Positions 1-5,201 of a stretch of 5,201 nt of DNA are shown piece after piece. Both the position numbers and the translations under genes were made by a program. Source of the stretch: Candidatus Zixiibacteriota bacterium (lineage in GTDB: Bacteria; Zixibacteria; MSB-5A5; CAIYYT01); contig JAGLUH010000407.1 of the NCBI GenBank assembly GCA_023134875.1, positions 1-5,201 of the forward strand, in the 5' to 3' direction. The notes beneath the pieces are model-generated. The model did not search any database and was not told the origin of the DNA. It worked only from the letters and a program-made list of their open reading frames with translations. How positions within the stretch are numbered: position 1 is the stretch's first letter; every line of letters starts with the position of its first letter.

Positions 1-1
1 G

Positions 2-520
2 GACAATCTCTACCAGTTGGAGAAGAACTCCAGCTATGGTGACGGCGGCGACCCTTTCCCCGGCAGCAGCGGACAGACATTATTCTCGAACATTACTTTC
101 CCCTCCAGCCGCAGCTATTCGGGGAGCAATACACTGGTAGCAGTCAACAACATTTCCAGTTCCGCCACCATCATGACCGCAGACCTGGTCGTTGCCCTCG
201 TTGCTGATGTTGATGACTATATATCTGATCCGATTCTCCCCGAGGGATTCACGCTGGGACAGAACTATCCCAACCCCTTCAATCCAACCACCAGCATAAC
301 CTTCGACCTGCCGGCAGCGGCAGCGGTTAAACTGAGTATCTACAACGCCATTGGCCAACAAGTTGAAGCCTTGCTTGATGGGACACTGCCAGCAGGAAGA
401 CACCAGGTCGATTGGACTGCCGCAGACCAGGAAGGTACATCACGGCCCAGCGGCGTTTATTTCTACCGGCTGATCGTAAATGGCAGTAGCCTCACTCGTA
501 AGATGATGCTGTTGAAATAA
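2..520 (+). CDS. C-terminal part of a secreted protein, probable M6-type metallopeptidase, with type IX (Por type A) sorting domain; 5' end outside window
   Basis: The frame is open from the first codon of the window (it begins DNLYQLEKNSS) and stops with TAA at 518-520, so 172 C-terminal residues are visible. The TTG at 17 is an internal leucine, not a start. Residues 1 to about 65 contain GDGGDPFPGSSG followed by a serine-rich stretch and NISSSATIMTADLVV. From family knowledge, this resembles the segment after the catalytic domain of immune-inhibitor-A-like M6 metallopeptidases in uncultured FCB bacteria. The HExxH zinc site would lie upstream and is not visible, so the protease call is tentative. 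Residues 78-172 are a clear type A sorting / FlgD-Ig-like domain: LGQNYPNPFNP (YPNPFNP at residues 89-95), a KLSIYNAIGQQV strand-turn, SGVYFYRL and a final RKMMLLK. Such domains direct Sec-exported proteins through the outer membrane by type IX secretion and are then removed or anchored. The gene converges on the zinc-ribbon gene and ends 20 nt before a hairpin. Confidence 0.85.
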   Translation, partial: DNLYQLEKNSSYGDGGDPFPGSSGQTLFSNITFPSSRSYSGSNTLVAVNNISSSATIMTADLVVALVADVDDYISDPILPEGFTLGQNYPNPFNPTTSITFDLPAAAAVKLSIYNAIGQQVEALLDGTLPAGRHQVDWTAADQEGTSRPSGVYFYRLIVNGSSLTRKMMLLK

Positions 521-540
521 GGAAGAATCGCAGGCAATCA

Positions 541-572
541 GAGGGTCTGAACCATCACCGGTTCAGGCCCTC
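541..572. terminator. Bidirectional hairpin between convergent genes
   Basis: The arms 541-553 (GAGGGTCTGAACC) and 560-572 (GGTTCAGGCCCTC) form a 13-bp stem around the six-base loop ATCACC. In the + transcript every position pairs, with one U.G wobble (546/567). In the - transcript that position is an A/C mismatch, so the stem favours termination of the rightward gene. No U-tract follows on either side, so it may be a weak or U-less terminator or a 3'-end-stabilising hairpin. The right arm ends on the last base of the leftward gene's TAG stop codon (574-572). Confidence 0.65.
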
Positions 573-853
573 TAACCCAAGTCCTCAGGATACTTGCGGT
601 AGGCGTTACCATTGAAGTTGTTGTGTGCTCGCGACGCAACCTGAGCGACACGATTCCGCCTTGGCTCTCTGCGGGTAACATGCCCTTCACCGTTGCGGCG
701 TTCCCGCTTCAACTTCAGGTAACAGGACTTGCACCGTCTGGGGTCTTCCGTGAACCCCTTCTGGGCAAAATACTCCTGTGCGCTGATGGTGAAAACAAAT
801 TCCTCACCACAATCAACGCATACAAGGATTTTGGCAGTAAACTCAGCGTCCAT
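572..853 (-). CDS. Small zinc-ribbon protein (zf-trcl-like) with basic tail
   Basis: This complete gene encodes 93 residues from ATG 853-851 to TAG 574-572. Two CxxC knuckles, C12/C15 and C41/C44, should bind one zinc. The block CVDCGEEFVFT, then AQEYFAQKGF, then PRRCKSC is the signature of the 'probable zinc-ribbon' family (Pfam zf-trcl), whose members are small and of unknown function. Residues 45-93 are rich in Arg and Lys (RERR, RREPRRNR) and look disordered, as in nucleic-acid-binding tails. I infer binding to RNA, DNA or the ribosome, but nothing in the sequence proves it. The upstream TTG at 868 would add five residues (MTGGF) but has no ribosome site. The ATG at 853 is preceded by a G-tract (863-858) four bases upstream, so it is preferred. 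The gene has its own promoter at 977-1006 and a structured leader, and lies downstream of and co-oriented with the beta-helix gene. Confidence 0.85.
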   Translation of the reverse strand: MDAEFTAKILVCVDCGEEFVFTISAQEYFAQKGFTEDPRRCKSCYLKLKRERRNGEGHVTRREPRRNRVAQVASRAHNNFNGNAYRKYPEDLG

Positions 854-877
854 AAATCCCCCCGTCAAGGTTTATGG
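850..877 (-). promoter_or_regulatory. Hairpin sequestering the start codon and G-tract of the zinc-ribbon gene
   Basis: In the leftward transcript CCAUAAA (877-871) is perfectly complementary to UUUAUGG (856-850), which contains the AUG (853-851). After a bulged A at 857, C870/C869 can pair with G858/G859 of the putative ribosome site, with U.G pairs possible further in. This would hide both the start codon and the Shine-Dalgarno region. A competing 4-bp hairpin, GGCU (888-885) with AGCC (879-876) around the loop AUGUA, uses the same bases 876-877, so the two folds exclude each other. The pairing is visible in the sequence; a regulatory role is inferred. Confidence 0.4.
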
Positions 878-970
878 CTTACATAGCCTCACCGGTACGC
901 GCTGCTTGCTCCGAACTGCTCGTTACTTGCTCGTTTTAAGTTTTGCCTGCCAAAAGTATCCTTCAGTCTC
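854..970 (-). promoter_or_regulatory. Long 5' leader of the zinc-ribbon gene
   Basis: If transcription starts about seven bases after the -10 box (near 970), the leader is about 115 nt, long for a 93-codon gene. It holds a small TTTTG/CAAAA hairpin (955-951 with 945-941), a run of GAGCAAG/GAGCAG repeats (905-935), a minimal AUG-UAA start-stop (884-879) just after a GGUGAGG purine run, and the start-codon hairpin (850-877). I compared it by eye with c-di-GMP-I and preQ1 riboswitch cores and saw no match. It could be a temperature-, protein- or ligand-responsive leader, or merely a long UTR. Confidence 0.4.
905..935 (-). repeat. Short degenerate tandem repeat in the leader
   Basis: On the + strand there are three related units: CTTGCTC (905-911), ACTGCTCGTT (915-924) and ACTTGCTCGTT (925-935). 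They read as AACGAGCAAGT, AACGAGCAGT and GAGCAAG in the transcript. The last two are directly adjacent and differ by one inserted T. The pattern is short and may be chance, but it lies wholly within the untranslated leader. Confidence 0.35.
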
Positions 971-976
971 ATATTA

Positions 977-1016
977 AGTATAGCAATTGCTTTAATACCT
1001 TGTCAACTATTTTTTT
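977..1016 (-). promoter_or_regulatory. Strong sigma70-type promoter with UP-like A-tract for the zinc-ribbon gene
   Basis: Reading leftward, a consensus TTGACA -35 box (1006-1001) is followed by an 18-bp spacer and a TATACT -10 box (982-977). Seven consecutive A residues (1016-1010) lie just upstream of the -35, where an UP element would contact the alpha subunit. The spacer end holds the perfect 10-bp palindrome AGCAATTGCT (982-991), touching the first base of the -10, a plausible operator position. It fires towards the zinc-ribbon gene, which starts at 853. Confidence 0.75.
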
Positions 1017-1069
1017 ACAGCGGAGAGTAGATCGGAACTCCTGCGGTTTAGATAAATCCTTGTTCATGC

Positions 1070-1137
1070 TTCACGTGAATGTCGTAAGTACAGCACTTCC
1101 GACCTAACTGCTCAGGTAAACGGATCGATTGATCAAT
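1070..1137. other. Cluster of palindromes downstream of the beta-helix gene
   Basis: Three inverted repeats lie between the end of the large leftward gene and the zinc-ribbon promoter: the perfect palindrome ATTGATCAAT (1128-1137), four bases past the stop; a hairpin with arms GTCGTAAGT/ACTTCCGAC (1081-1089 with 1095-1103, one internal mismatch, five-base loop); and the perfect palindrome TTCACGTGAA (1070-1079). None is followed by a T-run in the leftward direction. They could be a U-less terminator, 3'-end-stabilising structures or protein-binding sites. No other gene is supported in 1017-1140. Confidence 0.35.
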
Positions 1138-1140
1138 TTT

Positions 1141-4100
1141 CTATTGTACCTTCACCATTTTCCTGATCTTGACAGTAGTTCCCGTTTCCAACTTGAAGAA
1201 GTAAACGCCACTCGACACCTGAACGCCATGTTCATCAGTACCGTCCCAGATGATATTCTTGAAACCCGCTTGCTGATAGCCGGCAACCAGGATTCGCACT
1301 CGCTGACCCAGGATGTTGTGGATAGTCAGGTGTACTTCCATTCCTTCGGGGAGCGCATAATCGATGCGTGTCATTGGGTTGAAGGGGTTGGGGTAGTTTT
1401 CCAGCAACATGATCTCATCAGGCAGCATGCTGCCGGGCGTCACCGTGTTAATCGTCTGCAATAATCGATCACCCGCCTCGCTTCCCGCCATACCCTCAAT
1501 CGCCGACCGCAGGCGCGTTAAATTGTCGGCATAATCACTATAATCAAAATCGATAGACAAAGTCGCCTCACCCCACGAATGCGAACTGCCCCAGTTGGTA
1601 GCAACAATTGTCACATCGTTTTCATCGACTACACCGTCGCCATCGGCATCAGCATATACCACGCGCGGATCATCCCATGGCAGCGCCTGTTTTGCTCCCC
1701 AAGTGGTATTCTCGGCGAACTGATCGCGTGATGGTCCTGTAAGACCATAAAAAACACCGATTGGCAGGATGTCGATCTCATTAACCAGACCGTCATTATT
1801 ACAATCCCCCGGATAGACCGCGGGGCCGGTGAAGAAGCGGTACTGGAAATCATCGCCGGAAGCGCCGCTGCCGATACCGTCAAGATCACCGTCCAGGCTG
1901 TTGCCCACCAGGTCGGTCACAGTCGCGGCCAGAGTCGCGGTAATGGTATCAAAGGGTGGGTAGTAATCAGCCGGCACGAATCGCATGATATCCTGGTTGA
2001 CCAGTAGGTCTACGGCACCAGGCAACATAGCAGCCAGACGGGTTGAATAGAGCGTCAGGCTTGCCGAATCGAGAGAGGCGCTGTCAAGTGGTTCTGAGAT
2101 CTGCAGCACTACCGGCGTGCGAATCGGTATGTCGTTTTCGTTTGAATCGGGTGTTACCGCTACCACTATTGGCGGATAGCGTTCCTCTATGCCAACACCG
2201 ACAAGACTCACAAATACCTCCGGTCGCGCCGGATCATCACTAGTGATTGTCAACTCACCTTCGTAGAGACCGGTATCCGGCGGTGTGAACTGCATCTCAA
2301 GGAAAAGCAAACCGCCGTTCGGTGGAATTAATTCGACTCCCTGGGGAAAGATGGGGACAAAGATCGGATTATCAGATGAAACGCCAGTGATTCTCAGGAT
2401 GAATTTTTGCAGGTCTTGGGTAAAGGGACCAACATTGAGAATCTTAACTGTATCAATCCTGGCGCTGTCAATTACCACCGAATCAAAATCCAGAGTAGAG
2501 GCCTCTAAATGAAGTAGTGAATCAGGCCAGGCACGAAACATAATCGGCAGGGTATCAACAATCTGGCTGCCAACCGCCTGGCCGATGATCAGAAATTCGT
2601 ATTCTCCCCGCGCCAGAAGGGTGTCCAGCCTGGCGGTTACGGTAATAGTGTCCGGTACATTCACTGTGTCATCACTCAAAGTGAAAGCGGCATAACCTCG
2701 TCGTGGTGTCTCAGCAAACAGCGTGCTGAGCGCAACCTGCCGGTCAAACTGAGCGAAGAGTGAATCGATCTCGACCTCAAACAGCAATTGCAACTTGTCG
2801 GTAGTATCCTCCGCTACCAAGGCAAGGTCAAAACCGGATACGGTGATATAATCCTGGCGTAAGAGCTCGGTGCCCCAACCGCAGGCGTTAGCGGCCATCA
2901 GGCTGACATCATACATCCCCGGTACCTGGTAAACATAAATGGGACTCTCATCAGTGGAACCGCCGCCGTCACCGAAACTCCACTCCCAGGCGTTGGGTGA
3001 ATAAGTGGAATTGTCGCTGAAATCCACCGTCAACGGCGCGCTGCCCGAGGTATTACTGGCGGTAAAGTCAACAGCCGGTACGTCAATAACGATAAGCTCC
3101 TTCTCTGTGGTGTCAGTGCCGCAGTCGTTACTGACAATAAGAGTAACCAGATATGTGTCGGCATCAGCGAAGGCATGCAGGGGCGCCGAGTCGGTTGAAC
3201 CCTCACCGTCACCGAAGTCCCACTCATAAACAAGGTCGGCACCCGTGGACGAGTCAATGAAATCAACTATCAGCGGCGCGCACGCAGCTATGTCGTGCAG
3301 CAGGCTGAAATCCGCTGTCGGCCGCTCAATCACCTGCACTGTCTTCTGCATGATAGCGGTATCGCAGTAGGTGAACGCCGTCAGGGTTACCTGATACTCT
3401 CCCGCCACTTCGTAGGTTGCTTGTGGCGTGAAACCGACAATCGGCCAAGAGATGGTGTCACCAGTGCTGTTACCATAGTTCCAGTATTGTATCTCCCATC
3501 TACCGGTCGACAGATCGCTGAACGCCACGGTTTGAGCGGTGCAAACCACCGCTGCCGAGATATCAAAGTCGGCGTGAAGATCGCAATCGACCCACTCGAA
3601 GGGGCCGATGTCAATGGAACCGTAGACAATCCGCTTGTTGTCGCCGTAGTCAACCTCTAATAACGGCTCGGCAGGATCGAAGCAGGCATCAATCAAAGGT
3701 GAGGTCGCTTTCAGGTGGAAATCCTCAGCCCCGGGATTGACCAATTGGGGGGTCACTTCAATCAGATTGGTAACGGTGTCAAGGTTACAGCTGCCCGGAG
3801 CCTCGGCTTGGGGCAGATTCAGGTGGAAGCAGTTGTACTCAATCACCGGCGGGGTGGTGGCATACTCGCATTCGATAGCATATTGAGTGTTTTCCATAAA
3901 GATGTTGTACTTGATGATGGCGCTGAAACCGTAAGGAACGAAAATGCCGCCACCGAACTCGGCATCGTTCTTGTACACGAGATTGTTGAGGAAATACAGA
4001 TTGAATGATTCGAGATAAGCGGCACCGCCCCTAAAGCCGAGCGCCTGATTAGCGAGGAAGAGGTTATTCTGAATCAGGGTATAACTACCGAGAATCTCGC

Positions 4101-4773
4101 CGACAACGCAAATAGCGCCCCCGCCTCCAGACTGCAACGCTAGAACGCGATTGCCCCGGAACTCGTTGTTCCAGATCATGGGACTGGAGTCGCTGCAGTA
4201 TATCGCCCCTCCCGCCTGCGAGACGGTGTTACCGATGAACAGGTTGTGATGGATATTCGATTGGGAGTAGTACATGTAGATACCGCCTCCCTGGACACCA
4301 CCGTCGGCTCCATTGGAGTGGATAGTGCAATACCTGATCTCGGGTGAGGCGAGTATGCCGTCGCCGCCCCGGATGGTGATAGCTCCAAAAGCAGCGCCCG
4401 AAATCGTGAAACCATCCAGCAGAGTGGTGCTCGGCGTTCCCAGCCAGAAGGAAATTCGGCTGTCGCCGGCTGCCGCCATATCGATGAAGGTCAGGTCCCG
4501 GCCCTTTTCGCTGATAAGCGCCACCGCCCAGGTTGGAAAAGAAAAGGCCTCATCATAGGTCCCCGGCTTGACAAAGACCGTGTCAGGGGTTGTGCTGCTC
4601 GTTGAATCAAGGGCATAGCTGATGGTGGCGTATGGATAACCGTAGCTGCCATCACCATTATAATCGCTGCCGTCGACCGCTACCCAGATCTGACCGGCAC
4701 GCGCGACTGGCGACGAGAGCGCGATAACAGCCACCAAGGCTATAAGAAACAACAACCGGTAACTACGGTCCAT
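1141..4773 (-). CDS. Large exported multidomain surface protein: beta-helix, PKD x3, ASH-like, Big_5-like, dockerin, type IX sorting domain
   Basis: This complete gene encodes 1,210 residues. The ATG at 4773 is chosen because GAGGT (4786-4782) lies eight bases upstream and it gives a clean signal peptide (basic MDRSYR, hydrophobic core, cleavage near ARA|GQ at 26/27). The ATG at 4791 has no ribosome site. Residues 29-316 are a right-handed parallel beta-helix: a DUF1565-like start (WVAVDGSDYNGDG), then Gly-rich coils with GGGIY, GGAIY and GGGIF. Residues 352-394 are the usual closing segment (SPLIDAC through GSIDIGPFE). PKD-type modules follow at 401-482 (degenerate), 486-564 (WDFGDG) and 567-646 (WSFGDG). 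An Ig-like segment lies at 647-750, an ASH/Hydin-like module at 755-861 and a Big_5-like module at 866-982. Dockerin-type calcium loops are at 990-1001 (DCNNDGLVNEID) and 1042-1053 (DADGDGVVDEND). A type A sorting domain at 1117-1210 contains YPNPFNP and ends RKMVKVQ. No catalytic residues are recognised, so a binding, adhesive or structural role is inferred. It overlaps the upstream cohesin-like gene by 11 nt. Confidence 0.9.
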   Translation of the reverse strand: MDRSYRLLFLIALVAVIALSSPVARAGQIWVAVDGSDYNGDGSYGYPYATISYALDSTSSTTPDTVFVKPGTYDEAFSFPTWAVALISEKGRDLTFIDMAAAGDSRISFWLGTPSTTLLDGFTISGAAFGAITIRGGDGILASPEIRYCTIHSNGADGGVQGGGIYMYYSQSNIHHNLFIGNTVSQAGGAIYCSDSSPMIWNNEFRGNRVLALQSGGGGAICVVGEILGSYTLIQNNLFLANQALGFRGGAAYLESFNLYFLNNLVYKNDAEFGGGIFVPYGFSAIIKYNIFMENTQYAIECEYATTPPVIEYNCFHLNLPQAEAPGSCNLDTVTNLIEVTPQLVNPGAEDFHLKATSPLIDACFDPAEPLLEVDYGDNKRIVYGSIDIGPFEWVDCDLHADFDISAAVVCTAQTVAFSDLSTGRWEIQYWNYGNSTGDTISWPIVGFTPQATYEVAGEYQVTLTAFTYCDTAIMQKTVQVIERPTADFSLLHDIAACAPLIVDFIDSSTGADLVYEWDFGDGEGSTDSAPLHAFADADTYLVTLIVSNDCGTDTTEKELIVIDVPAVDFTASNTSGSAPLTVDFSDNSTYSPNAWEWSFGDGGGSTDESPIYVYQVPGMYDVSLMAANACGWGTELLRQDYITVSGFDLALVAEDTTDKLQLLFEVEIDSLFAQFDRQVALSTLFAETPRRGYAAFTLSDDTVNVPDTITVTARLDTLLARGEYEFLIIGQAVGSQIVDTLPIMFRAWPDSLLHLEASTLDFDSVVIDSARIDTVKILNVGPFTQDLQKFILRITGVSSDNPIFVPIFPQGVELIPPNGGLLFLEMQFTPPDTGLYEGELTITSDDPARPEVFVSLVGVGIEERYPPIVVAVTPDSNENDIPIRTPVVLQISEPLDSASLDSASLTLYSTRLAAMLPGAVDLLVNQDIMRFVPADYYPPFDTITATLAATVTDLVGNSLDGDLDGIGSGASGDDFQYRFFTGPAVYPGDCNNDGLVNEIDILPIGVFYGLTGPSRDQFAENTTWGAKQALPWDDPRVVYADADGDGVVDENDVTIVATNWGSSHSWGEATLSIDFDYSDYADNLTRLRSAIEGMAGSEAGDRLLQTINTVTPGSMLPDEIMLLENYPNPFNPMTRIDYALPEGMEVHLTIHNILGQRVRILVAGYQQAGFKNIIWDGTDEHGVQVSSGVYFFKLETGTTVKIRKMVKVQ

Positions 4774-5201
4774 AGACTTCAACCTCGCCATTTTCGATAT
4801 ACAAATGTTCCTGTCGCGGCAGGGGATTTCCCTGCCAGTCTATCAACTTGGGCGATTTCCCCTCCTCCTGCAAGAAATTCAAGGTGGTCGGTCCCAACCC
4901 TCGCGCCTCGTAGACAATCTCGGCAATAGTGGCCGAACGCGGACTGACGCCCTGGGGCAGGTTCACCCCTAGGGTGTCCTGCCTGGCCTGAAGCGAATAA
5001 CCAAGCGCTACATAGTCGGAATCCACCCAGGGGAAGAAAATAAAATCAGCCGATGAGAAAACATCACCCGGTATCACACCCGTAATGGAAATAATCTCAG
5101 GATCGTAGCGAATCCGCAAGGCGATACCAAAGAGGGAGTCGATGTGGTGAATCATCACCTTAAAGGTATCAGTGCTACCCAGAAGCGTCTCGCTGTACAT
5201 C
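4763..5201 (-). CDS. C-terminal part of a cohesin-like domain protein; 5' end at or beyond window edge
   Basis: 145 codons are visible, ending at TAG 4765-4763. The ATG at 5200 is one base from the window edge and is probably internal, because the first strand of the domain seems to be missing. The fold signature is cohesin (type I dockerin partner): TDTFKVMIHHIDSLFGIALRIRYDP (residues 11-34), GDVFSSADF, VALGYSL, and SATIAEIVYEARGLGPTTLNF (89-109), closing with a NGEVEV strand (138-142). The protein ends directly after the domain, with no sorting domain or membrane segment. Surface attachment, if any, would therefore be through an N-terminal lipid anchor or other domain outside the window; that is inference. 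It overlaps by 11 nt the next gene, whose product bears dockerin-type calcium loops, so it may dock that protein. Cohesin-like folds also occur in proteins unrelated to cellulosomes, so partner specificity is unproven. Confidence 0.75.
   Translation of the reverse strand, partial: MYSETLLGSTDTFKVMIHHIDSLFGIALRIRYDPEIISITGVIPGDVFSSADFIFFPWVDSDYVALGYSLQARQDTLGVNLPQGVSPRSATIAEIVYEARGLGPTTLNFLQEEGKSPKLIDWQGNPLPRQEHLYIENGEVEVYGP
4771..4786 (-). promoter_or_regulatory. Ribosome binding site deciding the start of the beta-helix gene
   Basis: GAGGT (4786-4782) lies eight bases before ATG 4773-4771. It is inside the last codons of the upstream cohesin-like gene, whose TAG stop is at 4765-4763. The alternative ATG at 4791 is preceded by an A/T-rich stretch without a purine run at the right distance. 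This placement fits translational coupling: ribosomes finishing the upstream gene stop about 8 nt beyond the new start. Confidence 0.65.

Noticed and set aside
854..868. TTG at 868 as start of the zinc-ribbon protein
   Set aside because: No ribosome site upstream of it. ATG 853 follows a G-tract, and the family's first cysteine normally lies close to the N-terminus.
854..970. Known riboswitch (c-di-GMP-I or preQ1) in the zinc-ribbon leader
   Set aside because: The conserved core motifs of these classes could not be found by eye; only generic hairpins are present.
1010..1016. Seven-T run on the + strand as an intrinsic terminator
   Set aside because: No stable GC-rich hairpin precedes it and no rightward gene ends there. 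It is better read as the A-tract upstream of the leftward promoter.
969..1067. Leftward 32-codon reading frame starting ATG 1067 (MNKDLSKPQEF...) and ending TGA 969
   Set aside because: It runs straight through the -35 and -10 boxes of the zinc-ribbon promoter, has no good ribosome site and resembles nothing I know.
1129..1464. Rightward open frames opposite the large gene, including 1129-1464, 3295-3660 and 3715-4008
   Set aside because: They are antisense shadows of the beta-helix gene, whose domain content is unmistakable. Their translations show no domain signature.
2067..2096. Five-residue duplication DSASLDSASL in the Big_5-like module
   Set aside because: The two copies use different codons, and the pattern (PLDxxSLxxxSLTL) is normal for this domain, so it is not a recent tandem repeat.
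4774..4791. Earlier ATG at 4791 as start of the beta-helix protein (six more residues)
   Set aside because: No Shine-Dalgarno sequence at a suitable distance, whereas ATG 4773 has GAGGT eight bases upstream and gives a more typical signal peptide.
1..5201. tRNA, rRNA, CRISPR array, insertion sequence or phage elements
   Set aside because: No cloverleaf, regular repeat-spacer pattern, transposase motif or terminal inverted repeats were seen.

Overview
This 5.2 kb window carries the ends of two genes that run off its edges, two complete genes and one regulatory intergenic region. Base composition is balanced. Both large proteins that end here (one rightward, one leftward) finish in a C-terminal domain of the Por/type IX secretion 'type A' (FlgD-Ig-like) class, with the YPNPFNP motif, an LGQ turn, SGVYF and a final basic KM tail. 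That domain, together with long multidomain surface proteins (beta-helix, PKD, dockerin) and a small cohesin-like protein, points to an uncultured member of the Fibrobacteres-Chlorobi-Bacteroidetes superphylum or a neighbour, such as Zixibacteria, Marinimicrobia, KSB1 or Latescibacteria. The phylum is an inference from protein style; no marker gene is present.

Layout. Positions 2-520 (+) hold the C-terminal 172 residues of a secreted protein, probably an M6-type metallopeptidase, ending in a type IX sorting domain. It converges on 572-853 (-), a complete 93-residue zinc-ribbon protein, and a 13-bp hairpin at 541-572 separates them. The zinc-ribbon gene has a near-consensus sigma70 promoter at 977-1006 (-) with an A-tract upstream and a 10-bp palindrome in its spacer. 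Its leader of about 115 nt can fold so that the start codon is sequestered. Positions 1021-1140 hold small palindromes downstream of the next gene and no convincing gene.

Positions 1141-4773 (-) encode a 1,210-residue exported protein: signal peptide, parallel beta-helix, three PKD-type modules, an Ig-like segment, an ASH/Hydin-like module, a Big_5-like module, a dockerin-like pair of calcium loops and a C-terminal type IX sorting domain. Its start overlaps by 11 nt the end of 4763-5201 (-), the C-terminal part of a protein with a cohesin-like fold.

How they may work together. The cohesin-like gene is immediately upstream of, and probably translationally coupled to, the dockerin-bearing beta-helix protein. 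This suggests a cohesin-dockerin pair docking a large adhesive or glycan-binding protein at the cell surface. The zinc-ribbon gene appears to be an independent, separately regulated housekeeping-type unit. The most notable signals are the coupled cohesin-dockerin pair and the structured leader of the zinc-ribbon gene.
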